From Bacteroidota bacterium (GTDB lineage Bacteria; Bacteroidota; Bacteroidia; Flavobacteriales; Schleiferiaceae), in assembly GCA_024742495.1 (NCBI GenBank), contig JANSYJ010000005.1, positions 62,001 through 126,000 of the forward strand: a stretch of DNA of 64,000 bases, written 5' to 3'. The position numbers were made by a program, and so were the translations under genes. This document shows, piece after piece, positions 16,367 through 25,560 of the stretch. The notes below the pieces were generated by a model, which searched no databases, was not told where the DNA came from, and saw nothing but the letters and a program-made list of their open reading frames with translations. Position 1 is the first letter of the stretch. Every line of letters begins with the position of its first letter.

Positions 16367-17335
16367 ATGGATTTAGATCTGATCCTGCATAATCTATTTA
16401 GCCCCCCGATCCTGTTTTTCCTCGGGGGGCTATTAGCCGTAGCAGTTCGTTCCGACCTGGAGATCCCGCGGGATGTGGCGAAATTCCTTTCTCTTTTTCT
16501 GCTGTTTTCAATCGGCCTAAAAGGAGGAATGGAGCTTGGTCATGGTGGTGACTTTGCGGTAATGATTAAGCCGCTAATTTTTGCGGTATTGCTAGCCGTG
16601 CTGGTGCCATTATACACTTTCGTGATTTTAAAACGAAAGCTCGATGTGTATAACGCCGGTGCCGTGGCTGCGACTTATGGATCAGTAAGTGCCGTTACTT
16701 TTGTTACGGCGGTTTCCTTTTTAGAAGGGGCCGATATTGCCTATGGCGGACATATGATTGCCGCCTTAGCCATTATGGAATCGCCAGCTATTATTGTCGG
16801 GGTAATTCTAATAGGTCGATTTTCGGGCGCGGTGCAAAAGGGGAATAGAATGCGCAAGGTTTTGCATGAGGCCTTTACTAATGGTTCGGTATTTATCATT
16901 CTCTTAAGTCTGGTTATAGGTTTAGTGATTGCCGATGACCAGTATGAAGCGGTAGCGCCCTTTAGTGAAAACCTCTTTAAGGGTATTCTTACTTTGTTTA
17001 TGCTGGATATGGGCTTGCTTGCCGGGAAACGTATTTCTGGATTGCGAACCAAAGGGGGCTTCTTGGTGCTCTTTGGCATTTTAGTGCCCTTTTTTAATGC
17101 CGGAGTAACCATGCTTTTATGTCCGCTATTTGGCATAAGCCTAGGTAACGCCTTTTTGTTAACTATTCTGGCAGCCAGTGCCAGTTATATAGCCGTACCC
17201 GCAGCGATGCGAATGGCAGTGCCAAAGGCCAATCCCGGTATATATGTACCCCTTTCTTTAGGTATAACCTTTCCCATAAATATCATCGTGGGAATTCCAG
17301 TGTATTATATGATCTTGCAATACCTATACGCGTGA
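16367..17335 (+). CDS. sbtA: SbtA-type sodium-dependent bicarbonate permease
   Basis: A 322-residue, about ten-helix inner-membrane protein. The N-terminus reads LFSPPILFFLGGLLAVAVRSDLEIP and LFSIGLKGG, and a second half-repeat contains GLLAGKRISGL and ASYIAVPAAMR, as in the SbtA family. In cyanobacteria SbtA takes up bicarbonate with sodium. In marine Flavobacteriia SbtA homologues feed anaplerotic carboxylation. Position between icd and a PII-like gene supports a role in carbon balance. Start ATG at 16367, 7 bp after the icd stop. Confidence 0.9.
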   Translation: MDLDLILHNLFSPPILFFLGGLLAVAVRSDLEIPRDVAKFLSLFLLFSIGLKGGMELGHGGDFAVMIKPLIFAVLLAVLVPLYTFVILKRKLDVYNAGAVAATYGSVSAVTFVTAVSFLEGADIAYGGHMIAALAIMESPAIIVGVILIGRFSGAVQKGNRMRKVLHEAFTNGSVFIILLSLVIGLVIADDQYEAVAPFSENLFKGILTLFMLDMGLLAGKRISGLRTKGGFLVLFGILVPFFNAGVTMLLCPLFGISLGNAFLLTILAASASYIAVPAAMRMAVPKANPGIYVPLSLGITFPINIIVGIPVYYMILQYLYA

Positions 17336-17336
17336 T

Positions 17337-17630
17337 ATGGAAAATATTAAGAGAGTAGAAATTATTGTACCCAGTCCGGAGCTAGAGCGGGTATTGGATC
17401 TTTTTCAAGAGAAAAAGGTAGAAGGTTATACTTTAATCGAAAAGGTGAGAGGTATGGGACATCGCGGTATTCAAGATGGTTTAGGTCTTACCGATGCCTT
17501 TACCAATAGCATGCTTATATGGTACTGCAAGCCAGCGAAATTCGATTCCCTGCGCGAGCAAATGCGCGACCTACTAGAGGAGTGCGGAGGAATTTGTGCT
17601 GTTTCTGACGCACAATGGTTGATGCACTAA
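17337..17630 (+). CDS. SbtB-like PII-family signalling protein
   Basis: A 97-residue protein with the ferredoxin-like PII pattern: strand KRVEIIVPS, helix ERVLDLF, strand GYTLIEKVRGMGHRG (start of the T-loop) and a final helix/strand. It begins 1 bp after the sbtA stop, the same arrangement as cyanobacterial sbtA-sbtB, where SbtB binds adenine nucleotides and inhibits SbtA. The cysteine-containing C-terminal loop of cyanobacterial SbtB is not obvious here (two Cys near 82 and 86 only), so redox control may differ. Confidence 0.82.
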   Translation: MENIKRVEIIVPSPELERVLDLFQEKKVEGYTLIEKVRGMGHRGIQDGLGLTDAFTNSMLIWYCKPAKFDSLREQMRDLLEECGGICAVSDAQWLMH

Positions 17631-17651
17631 ATAGAGAGCCATCAACATTCG

Positions 17652-17659
17652 TATTTTTG
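17652..17659 (+). promoter_or_regulatory. -7 promoter box for aspartate kinase
   Basis: TATTTTTG matches TAnnTTTG and lies 16 bp before the ATG at 17676, implying a very short leader. No clear -33 box was found. Confidence 0.55.
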
Positions 17660-17675
17660 CCAGAGATACACCGCT

Positions 17676-18941
17676 ATGCGCATATTTAAGTTTGGAGGGG
17701 CTAGTGTAAAAGATGCCGCTGGCGTTCAACGGGTTTCCTCCATAGTAAAGCATTTTTCAAAAGACGATATACTCATCGTGGTTTCGGCCATGGGAAAAAC
17801 CACCAATGCCTTGGAATTGTTGGTTCAGTATTTTCTCGATAAAAATGAAGAGGCTTGTCGGAAGCAATTTAGCCTGATAAGAGATCAGCACTTAGACTTG
17901 GTTGAGCTGCTTTTTAAATCAAGCAAAGCAGATGATTACCGAGCCATTAAGGCTGAGGTTGAGGAACAGTTTCAACACTTAGAAAGCATTTTGGAAACCC
18001 CTGCCGTAGGCGGCTTCAATCGGGTTTATGATCAAATCGTTTCTTTCGGAGAAATTATTTCCACTAAAATTATTAGCGCTTACCTCAATCACGATGGTTT
18101 TGAGAACCAATGGTTAGATGCTCGGCGTTTAATTCGCACCGATCAGAATTACCGGGCGGCTAGAGTCGATTGGAATTACTCAAGTCGATTAGTGGAAGAG
18201 GCCATACAAACTGGCAGGTCTTTCGTTATTCAGGGCTTTATAGCATCCGATGATCATTACAATGCTACAACCTTGGGACGAGAAGGCTCCGATTATACCG
18301 CTTCGGTATTGGCTTATATCCTTAAGGCGAAAGAGCTGAGTATTTGGAAAGATGTTCCTGGCGTTTTAAACGGAGATCCAAAGGTGTTTGAAGATACCCA
18401 GTTGCTCCAAAAAATCAGCTTCCGCGAGGCCATAGAATTAGCCTTTTATGGTGCCTCAGTAATTCACCCCAAAACCATTCAGCCTTTACAAGAGCGTGGT
18501 ATTCCTTTAAGAGTACGTTCATTCGCCGATTTAAAGGAGGAGGGAACTTTAATTTCAGAAGGTGTGGCTTTAGAGCCCTTCATGCCTTGTTTCATCCGAA
18601 AGGAAAATCAGCAATTGATTACAATTTCCACCCGAGATCTGGCTTTCATCGCGGAAGATCACCTTTCCATGATTTATAAACTATTCCACCGTTACGGCTT
18701 GCGGGTAAATTTGTCTCAGCATTCGGCAACGCGTTCAGCTTTTTGTGTAAATAACGACCCCATAGCTGGCCCTCCCTTAATTGAGGAGCTAAAGCAAAAT
18801 TTCGATTTAAGTGTTGATGGGCAATTGGAGCTATATACCGTCCGCCATTATAACGATGCGGCATTAGCCGAAATCCGAAAACGTGGACATATTCTGCTAG
18901 AGCAGCTTAGTGCAGATACCTACCAAATTGTTATCCGTTAG
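17676..18941 (+). CDS. Aspartate kinase (monofunctional)
   Basis: Phosphorylates L-aspartate, the first step toward lysine, threonine, methionine and diaminopimelate. The 421-residue enzyme starts with KFGGAS (family KFGGxS), then VVSAMGKTTNAL, the QGFIASD and TTLGREGSDYTAS active-site segment, and the WKDVPGVLNGDP nucleotide region. The C-terminal ~130 residues form ACT-like domains (LISEGVALEP onward). No homoserine dehydrogenase is fused. It has its own promoter box, and lysA lies in the same window but in a different operon. Confidence 0.93.
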   Translation: MRIFKFGGASVKDAAGVQRVSSIVKHFSKDDILIVVSAMGKTTNALELLVQYFLDKNEEACRKQFSLIRDQHLDLVELLFKSSKADDYRAIKAEVEEQFQHLESILETPAVGGFNRVYDQIVSFGEIISTKIISAYLNHDGFENQWLDARRLIRTDQNYRAARVDWNYSSRLVEEAIQTGRSFVIQGFIASDDHYNATTLGREGSDYTASVLAYILKAKELSIWKDVPGVLNGDPKVFEDTQLLQKISFREAIELAFYGASVIHPKTIQPLQERGIPLRVRSFADLKEEGTLISEGVALEPFMPCFIRKENQQLITISTRDLAFIAEDHLSMIYKLFHRYGLRVNLSQHSATRSAFCVNNDPIAGPPLIEELKQNFDLSVDGQLELYTVRHYNDAALAEIRKRGHILLEQLSADTYQIVIR

Positions 18942-19007
18942 AATTCAGGCTCGTTCTGACTAATAACACGAAACATTTGTTGTAACTTACCTTAGCTAAG
19001 TACCCAC

Positions 19008-21638
19008 ATGCCAACCAAACTACAATCCGCCATTCAAGGCTTTCTAAACAGGTCCACCAATTACCTGGAGGTAGATAAATCTGCGCCCTATGGTTTTTGG
19101 TTATTAAACCCTCGAGATCAGGAGGTCTTTCTTAGTAATTCCTTTAAACAAGTTTTAAAACTTAATGCCAGTGGTGAGCGACATTTTTTGGCGAATACCC
19201 TTGGTAAACATCAGCTTCAACTCGTGTTAGAAACAAAAGGAAATGAAGTAGAAACGGCTAATTTCATCTACCCCAGTGAAAATGGCCTAATTGTATTAAG
19301 TGGCCAAATAGAGCGGCTACAGTCGGATGATGACATAATCTTAGTGAGGAATATAGAGGAAGGGATTAGTCCCTTTAGCCCCAGTCCATTGTCCTTTACC
19401 TATCTCACCAAGATTGATGAATTGGGGAATTATGGCTTTGTAAATACCGCCTATCAATCGGCTTTTTGTGCAGAAGACCAGCCATTCTCCCGGCCATTTG
19501 GATGTGGCAGAATTGACGTAAATAGCAAGGAGGCATACTATTCATCTCTTGAGCTGGCATTTGCTAAACCGGGCACCGTGCTAAGTACTCAATTGGATAT
19601 TCGTGGCCCTAAAGATTTAATCCAGTCCACGGCTTGGGAATTTGTATGCCTTCTGGAAGCAGGTAGCCACCCGGTGGTTTATGCCAGAGGCTATGATGTA
19701 ACGGCCCTGAGGTGGGCGGAGAAAATGATAAGCTTGGATCAACGTGAGTTAGATGTGTTTATCAACAATCAACTCAATGCGGTATTTTTTATGATGCTGC
19801 CGGAGCCGCTCAATCTAAAGCTCTTTAGCAGTCAAGCTGAAGCGATGGACTATGCCGTTGAGAACATGCGTATTACCAAGGCCAATCGAAATTTTGCGGA
19901 GCTATATGAAATGAGCCAGGAAAGTGACTACCTCGGCTTGCGCATTGATGATTTTATGATTGATGACCCTGAGGGGCGCTGGCAAATGGTGCAAGCCTTG
20001 TTTAATGATGGTCGACTGCATGCATTTACTTCCGTGCACAAAAGAAATGGCAGCCCAATGATTTTGGAAGGGGATTATAAGCTGTTACATGATGGAGTCG
20101 AACAAATACTAGGGATAATTGGCATTCAGCAGGATGTTACCGAAAGCAAAAGACAGCGGGAACAGGTAAAATCTAGCATTCTTCAACTGCAGAAATTAAC
20201 CGAAAAGATACCGGGCATTGTTTTTCAGGTAGACGTTTCTCCAGAGGATGAGATTGAATTGAAATTTTTAAGTGAATCTTACCAATCAAAGCAGTTCGGT
20301 GTAGATCGCGAGCAGCTCATGGAGCATCCCATGCTTGTAATTGACCAGGTGAGTCCTAAGGATTACTCAACCGTTTTGGGATCTATAATTTATGCGTCCC
20401 GAAATAATACCGAACTGGATGTGGAGTTTCGGGTGCAGAATAAAATGGGAGAGGAGTTTTGGTATCGAGCCAAGGCAAAATCGGAAGATAAACCCGACAA
20501 AGGAGGCAAAACTTGGTTTGGCATTTTAGATTCTGTTGATGCCCAAAAGAACTATGAAAAACAGCAGTTTAAGTTGGCGCAAATTGCAAGGAGTACCTCC
20601 GATCTTATTTTGGTGTTAAATGAGAATGGCTCGCTAAACTGGGTGAATAAGGCCGGTGCCGAGTTCTTTAATTGGAATTTAAGGGAGGTTATTGAGCGGC
20701 CTATTCAACAACTGCTGCAGGCCGAAGAAAAATCGGGAGAGCTGTCATTGCTACTTCAAGCGATTGAGCGGCAAAGGAATTATGAAGCCAAAATGCAGCT
20801 ACGAACGCATGATGATTTATGCTGGCTTCAAATTCGAAACAAACCAATTTGGAACAGTAATGGGGAGTTTCTTTTTAGCTTGATTGTGATGAAGGATATT
20901 GATCAAGAAGAAATGAAGAATATTCAAATGGAGTCCTTGCTTAATTTAAGTTCAGACCAGAATAATCGCTTACAGAATTTCACCCATATCATTTCCCATA
21001 ATATTCGATCACATTCTGCAAGTTTTCAAGGTCTTATCGATACCATAGAAGCCTCAAAGGATCCAAAGGAAAAAGAGGAACTTTGGTCTTATCTCAAGGA
21101 AGTGAGCAAAGGCTTGGAATCAACAATTAGGCATCTAAATGAGATTATAGTATTTAATCAAAGCTTAAATCGAAACAAGCAAAACCTAAATTTAAAGACC
21201 GAAATTAATAGGGTCCTAAAGATAGTTGCGCGAGATTTGGATGCTAATAAGGCTGAATTGACTTTTGACTTTGAGCCCGATCAGCAGGTTATGGCCGTAA
21301 AGGCCTATTTGGAGAGTATTATTATGAATTTGATCACGAATGCTCTACGATATCGCCACCCCGAGCGTGATCCTCATATTAGCGTTAGCTGTGAGCTAAA
21401 AGATGAAAAAGTTTTTATCCACTTTAGGGATAATGGACAAGGTATTGATTTGGAAAAATATGGTTCAAAGCTATTTCAGTTATATCAAACCTTTCACAAT
21501 CACCCTCAGTCCCGCGGATTAGGTTTGTACATGCTTAAAAGTCAGGTGGAAGCTATGGGAGGAGAGATTGGCGTAGAGAGTACCGTAGGTGAGGGCACAT
21601 GCTTTTATTTTAGTTTACCGCTTAGCTCAGAAGAATAG
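19008..21638 (+). CDS. Multi-PAS sensor histidine kinase, orphan
   Basis: An 876-residue kinase with no transmembrane helix visible. The first ~640 residues contain several PAS-like modules (for example the LRIDDFMI/IIGIQQDVTESK block near 310-385 and LGSLNW-type block near 530-640). The dimerisation box has THIISHNIRSHSASF with the phospho-acceptor His at residue 664. The ATPase domain follows: N box NLITNALRY near 774, G1 DNGQGID near 807, G2 RGLGLYML near 836. No receiver or response regulator gene is beside it, so its partner is elsewhere. Its 3' end overlaps the convergent deacetylase gene by 12 bp. Confidence 0.92.
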   Translation: MPTKLQSAIQGFLNRSTNYLEVDKSAPYGFWLLNPRDQEVFLSNSFKQVLKLNASGERHFLANTLGKHQLQLVLETKGNEVETANFIYPSENGLIVLSGQIERLQSDDDIILVRNIEEGISPFSPSPLSFTYLTKIDELGNYGFVNTAYQSAFCAEDQPFSRPFGCGRIDVNSKEAYYSSLELAFAKPGTVLSTQLDIRGPKDLIQSTAWEFVCLLEAGSHPVVYARGYDVTALRWAEKMISLDQRELDVFINNQLNAVFFMMLPEPLNLKLFSSQAEAMDYAVENMRITKANRNFAELYEMSQESDYLGLRIDDFMIDDPEGRWQMVQALFNDGRLHAFTSVHKRNGSPMILEGDYKLLHDGVEQILGIIGIQQDVTESKRQREQVKSSILQLQKLTEKIPGIVFQVDVSPEDEIELKFLSESYQSKQFGVDREQLMEHPMLVIDQVSPKDYSTVLGSIIYASRNNTELDVEFRVQNKMGEEFWYRAKAKSEDKPDKGGKTWFGILDSVDAQKNYEKQQFKLAQIARSTSDLILVLNENGSLNWVNKAGAEFFNWNLREVIERPIQQLLQAEEKSGELSLLLQAIERQRNYEAKMQLRTHDDLCWLQIRNKPIWNSNGEFLFSLIVMKDIDQEEMKNIQMESLLNLSSDQNNRLQNFTHIISHNIRSHSASFQGLIDTIEASKDPKEKEELWSYLKEVSKGLESTIRHLNEIIVFNQSLNRNKQNLNLKTEINRVLKIVARDLDANKAELTFDFEPDQQVMAVKAYLESIIMNLITNALRYRHPERDPHISVSCELKDEKVFIHFRDNGQGIDLEKYGSKLFQLYQTFHNHPQSRGLGLYMLKSQVEAMGGEIGVESTVGEGTCFYFSLPLSSEE

Positions 21639-22529
21639 ATCCTGCGCAAGCCGATAAGTATTTGCATGCGCTTCAATAATATCCACAAGCTTTTCACTGT
21701 AACCACCTCCCATACAGGCCATTATTGGGATTTGATAATCTTTAGCCACTTGAAAAACCATTTTATCTCGCACTTTCGCGCCTTCCATGCTCAGTCCCAA
21801 ACGACCTAATTTATCAGTGGCGAGCACATCAACCCCGCTTTGAAAGAAAATAAAATCAGGTTCTAGCTGATCGACCAACTGCTTTAAATTACGATCTAAA
21901 ACTTTGTGATAGGCCGAATCCTGGATGCCATCAGGTAGGGCAATATCCAAATCACTTCTTTCTTTATGAAGAGGATAATTGTTAGCGCCATGCATGGAGA
22001 AGGTAAATACTGAGCTTTCCTTGCGCATGATTTCGGCGGTGCCATTTCCTTGATGTACATCGAGATCAACCACCAATATTTGACTGACCCGATTGGTATC
22101 GAGCAGGTAATGGGAAGCAATGGCAATATCGTTTAATAGACAAAAGCCTTCACCATGATCGCTAAAGGCGTGGTGGGTGCCCCCAGCAATATTTAAGGCT
22201 ACCTTATGTTCTAAGGCGAAAAGCGCCGCTTCAATACTACCTTGATTTATCCTGCGCTCCCTTTCCACCAATTGCGCTGATAGCGGAAAACCCGTCCTTC
22301 GTTCTTCGGACTTGCTCAGCGCTAAAGACTTAAGTTTTTGCCAATAGGCTTCCTTATGGGTTCTTAGTATTTGTTGCTCGCTTAAAAGGCCGGGACTAAA
22401 GAAATTCGCTTCGGTGCAGGTGCCTTCGTAAATCAATTGCTCCGGTAAAAGGCTGTATTTAGCCATAGGAAACCGATGTCCATCCGGAAGGGGATGGTGA
22501 TAAATCGGATCAAAGGCAATTTTTAACAT
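21627..22529 (-). CDS. Histone deacetylase-like (acetoin utilisation/HDAC family) protein
   Basis: A 300-residue zinc deacetylase of the arginase/HDAC fold. The core GGTHHAFSDHGEGFCLLNDIA (tandem His and the GFCxxND box), LVVDLDVHQGNGTAEI (Zn ligands Asp and His) and QSGVDVLATDKLGRLGLS are all present, so it should be active. Bacterial members act on acetyl-lysine or acetyl-polyamines; the substrate here is unknown. The gene starts 7 bp after the pheT stop and so is probably in the pheT transcript. Confidence 0.9.
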   Translation of the reverse strand: MLKIAFDPIYHHPLPDGHRFPMAKYSLLPEQLIYEGTCTEANFFSPGLLSEQQILRTHKEAYWQKLKSLALSKSEERRTGFPLSAQLVERERRINQGSIEAALFALEHKVALNIAGGTHHAFSDHGEGFCLLNDIAIASHYLLDTNRVSQILVVDLDVHQGNGTAEIMRKESSVFTFSMHGANNYPLHKERSDLDIALPDGIQDSAYHKVLDRNLKQLVDQLEPDFIFFQSGVDVLATDKLGRLGLSMEGAKVRDKMVFQVAKDYQIPIMACMGGGYSEKLVDIIEAHANTYRLAQDLFF

Positions 22530-22535
22530 GCCGCT

Positions 22536-24959
22536 CTAACGCAGGCTAGCGCCACATTGTTTTTCTAAATTGGCCAATATCTTAGCCATTAGTTTTTCAA
22601 TCTCCTTATCGTTAAGGGTTTTTTCCGCGTGGGCAAAGGTGAAACTTAGGGCATAAGACTTTTTACCTGCCGGTAAATTTTTGCCTTCATACACATCAAA
22701 AAGATTCACGGCCTTTAAAATTTTACCGCCAGATCTTAGAGCTGCTTTTTCTAAATCTGCGTATAAAATGCTACTGTCTACAAGAAGGGCTAAATCGCGT
22801 CTCACTTCAGGGAAGCGTGGTAGATCTTCCATGGCGATTTGCTTTTTGCGTCCGGCTTTTACCAGTTCCGACCAATTAAGTTCGGCATAGTAAACCGGTA
22901 CTTTTAAATCAAATTCTTTTAAAATGGATTTAGATACCATTCCCAATTGGGCAATTGTTTTCGGACCGCGATGCCAATGCAGGCCTTCACTAAAAATAGG
23001 ATCACTAGTTGCAGACTCTTGGGCCGGGCCCATTCCTAAGCGATCGAAGCAAAGAGTTAGAGCATTTTTAATTTCGTAAAAACTGGAAGGCCTGGCGCCG
23101 TCTCTCCAATTTTCTTCTTCCGATAAACCACTCAACCAAAGGCTCAGTTTTTCGCTTTCGCCATAAGCATTTTCAGCTTGCTTATACACTCTTCCGAATT
23201 CGTAAAACTTTAAATTGGGTCTTTGTCTTTTGCTGTTGTACTCGAGGGCCTCTAAGCCGCCAAACAGCATGGATTGGCGCAGTACTCCTAAATCCTGACT
23301 AAGTGGATTAAGCATAGCAACACTGACCTCACTATTAAAGCCATGTTTCTCATAATAGGCGCTTTTAGTCAGGGAGTTATTCATCATTTCATGATAACCC
23401 TTAGCGCTTAATAAACTAGAAATTAATTCGCGTTCAATTGCATCGTCGGAAGGATCTTTAGAGGCAACAGCAATCCGCATGGGGCCATCATAGGGTATGG
23501 CATTAAAGCCATAAATCCTTAATACCTCCTCCACAATATCCGCTTCGCGAGTAACATCTTGGCGGTAAGCTGGAACCTCCAAATGAAGGTTGCGTCCCGC
23601 TTCGGCTTTAATCCGAATATCGAGGGAAGCCAAAATGCTTCGTACTTCTTCGGTGGCAATGTCGGCGCCAATTAGCGTTTTCATCCGATCCAAATTCATG
23701 GTCACCTCATGGTTGCCAAGCTTTATAGGATGCTCATCGGCAAGAGCCATAGAAACTTCGCCACCGGCTAATTCTTGAATAAGGGTTACCGCTCTTTTTA
23801 AGGCATATTCGGTCATAGCAGGATCTACACCGCGTTCATAGCGGAAGCTAGAATCGGTATTTAAGCCATGACGTTTGGCACTTTTACGGATATGCACGGG
23901 GTCGAAATAGGCTACTTCAAGGAAAATATTGGTGGTTTCGCTCGATACGCCAGAATTTAAACCTCCATAAACGCCGGCCAGAACTAAGGGCTTTTCGGCA
24001 TCCCAAATCATAAGATCTTTATCGCTTAGTTCAAGCTCTGATCCATCGAGGGTAGTAAATTTTTGACCAGGCTCCGCGTTTTTGATCACAATGCTGCCTC
24101 CTGCTATTTTGTCCGCATCAAAAGCGTGCATCGGATGACCGGTTTCATGCAATACATAATTCCCAATATCCACGATAGTGTTTACCGGATTGAGGCCGAT
24201 GGCCCTTAAGCGATTTTGCATCCATGCTGGAGATTCCCCAACTTTTACCCCACTTAGGGAGATGCCCATATAGCGGTAACAAGCTTCGGTATTTTCAATA
24301 TTAACCGAAATTGGTCGGTCCAGATTTTGCTCTTGATAGCTAGAAACCGAAGGAAGGTTAAGGTCGATATTTGACGCTCCAAAACGCAATAATGCCGCGC
24401 GTAAATCGCGAGCAACGCCATAATGACTCATGGCATCGGTGCGGTTTGGGGTAAGACCGATTTCAATAACATAGTCGGACTCGATACCAAAATGTTCCGC
24501 TGCTGCTCGGCCCACTTCCGCCGAAGATTCTAAAATCATAATACCATCATGGCCCGAGCCTAAACCAAGCTCATCTTCGGCACATATCATTCCCTCGCTC
24601 GTTTCGCCTCTAAGTTTACTTTTCTTAATGGTGAAGGATCCGTCCTCGGTATAAATTTCAGTGCCAACTGTGGCTACCAATACCTTTTGGCCGGCACCTA
24701 CATTTGGCGCACCACAAACAATTTGTACCGGCTCCGCGCTGCCGATATTTACTTCGGTCACTTTTAAACGGTCCGCGTTCGGATGTTGCTTGCAGCTTAG
24801 GACTTCGCCAATTACTACTCCGCGTAATCCTCCTTTTATGGTGTCGATTTGTTCTAAACCTTCAACCTCCAATCCTGTGTCGGTAAGGTATTCTGATGCC
24901 TTCTCTGGACTAAGGTCGATATTGATGTATTCCTTGAGCCAGCTGTATGAAATCTTCAT
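22536..24959 (-). CDS. pheT: Phenylalanine-tRNA ligase beta subunit
   Basis: The 807-residue length is normal for bacterial PheT. Seen in order are the tRNA-binding OB domain (about 40-150, VIGEVLSCKQHPNADRLKVTEV), the B3/B4 editing region, the B5 region (about 400-475), the catalytic-like B6-B7 region, and the ferredoxin-fold anticodon-binding domain (about 710-807, DLPRFPEVRRDLALLVD). It pairs with PheS, which is not in this window. ATG at 24959 with a TAACTTTG -7 box 20 bp upstream. HDAC-like gene follows by 6 bp. Confidence 0.97.
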   Translation of the reverse strand: MKISYSWLKEYINIDLSPEKASEYLTDTGLEVEGLEQIDTIKGGLRGVVIGEVLSCKQHPNADRLKVTEVNIGSAEPVQIVCGAPNVGAGQKVLVATVGTEIYTEDGSFTIKKSKLRGETSEGMICAEDELGLGSGHDGIMILESSAEVGRAAAEHFGIESDYVIEIGLTPNRTDAMSHYGVARDLRAALLRFGASNIDLNLPSVSSYQEQNLDRPISVNIENTEACYRYMGISLSGVKVGESPAWMQNRLRAIGLNPVNTIVDIGNYVLHETGHPMHAFDADKIAGGSIVIKNAEPGQKFTTLDGSELELSDKDLMIWDAEKPLVLAGVYGGLNSGVSSETTNIFLEVAYFDPVHIRKSAKRHGLNTDSSFRYERGVDPAMTEYALKRAVTLIQELAGGEVSMALADEHPIKLGNHEVTMNLDRMKTLIGADIATEEVRSILASLDIRIKAEAGRNLHLEVPAYRQDVTREADIVEEVLRIYGFNAIPYDGPMRIAVASKDPSDDAIERELISSLLSAKGYHEMMNNSLTKSAYYEKHGFNSEVSVAMLNPLSQDLGVLRQSMLFGGLEALEYNSKRQRPNLKFYEFGRVYKQAENAYGESEKLSLWLSGLSEEENWRDGARPSSFYEIKNALTLCFDRLGMGPAQESATSDPIFSEGLHWHRGPKTIAQLGMVSKSILKEFDLKVPVYYAELNWSELVKAGRKKQIAMEDLPRFPEVRRDLALLVDSSILYADLEKAALRSGGKILKAVNLFDVYEGKNLPAGKKSYALSFTFAHAEKTLNDKEIEKLMAKILANLEKQCGASLR

Positions 24960-24978
24960 GCGGAAATTTTGAAAAGCG

Positions 24979-24986
24979 CAAAGTTA
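24979..24986 (-). promoter_or_regulatory. -7 promoter box for pheT
   Basis: TAACTTTG on the minus strand, the same octamer as upstream of mfd and fbp, 19 bp before the pheT start codon. Confidence 0.55.
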
Positions 24987-25041
24987 AACTAAATGACGGG
25001 CTTAGTCCTAGGCTTTTCGGGCTCAAAGTTCAAAGCTTTTC

Positions 25042-25560
25042 TTATTGGGAAATAAGGAGCTGATAGTTCTTTTTATACTGCTCAAAAGGTTGATCTTTAT
25101 AGTGATCCCCAGCTAGATAGGTAATCACCTGCTCAAAGGACTCGGGATCCATATATCCTGGCACCGGCTGTATCACTTGAAGATTTTCATCGAGGTAAAC
25201 GATGGTAGGGTAGGAAAGCTTACCATTTGCCAAAACCGCCGCCAGTTCATTATAGCCTTTGCGGCCTTGAGCCACATATTTAAATTCACCACCCAAGAAG
25301 TTAATGGTATCCTTGCTTTCGGCATTAAACTTTACTGCATAGTAGTTCTCATTTACATAGGCCACAATTCCTGGATGTTGAAAAGTAGCTTTATCCATGC
25401 GCTTGCACCAGCCACACCAATCGGTGTATAAGTCAACAAATACCTTACGTGGTTCCTTAGACTGCGCTTCCTCGAGTTCTTCAATAGTTAACCAGTTTAT
25501 TTTGTCTTGAGCTATAACTGGGCTCGAGAAGAGGATGAATAAGAACACTACTTTTTTCAT
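25042..25560 (-). CDS. Exported thioredoxin-like protein (CGWC)
   Basis: A 172-residue thioredoxin-fold protein with signal peptide (MKKVVFLFILFSSPVIAQ) and active site CGWC at 49-52 within DLYTDWCGWCKRMD. The cis-Pro strand LSYPTIVYLDEN is present. It resembles the DUF255/thioredoxin_7 type of periplasmic reductase. Its ATG overlaps the stop of the NusG-like gene (ATGA), so the two are coupled. The redox target is unknown. Confidence 0.88.
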   Translation of the reverse strand: MKKVVFLFILFSSPVIAQDKINWLTIEELEEAQSKEPRKVFVDLYTDWCGWCKRMDKATFQHPGIVAYVNENYYAVKFNAESKDTINFLGGEFKYVAQGRKGYNELAAVLANGKLSYPTIVYLDENLQVIQPVPGYMDPESFEQVITYLAGDHYKDQPFEQYKKNYQLLISQ

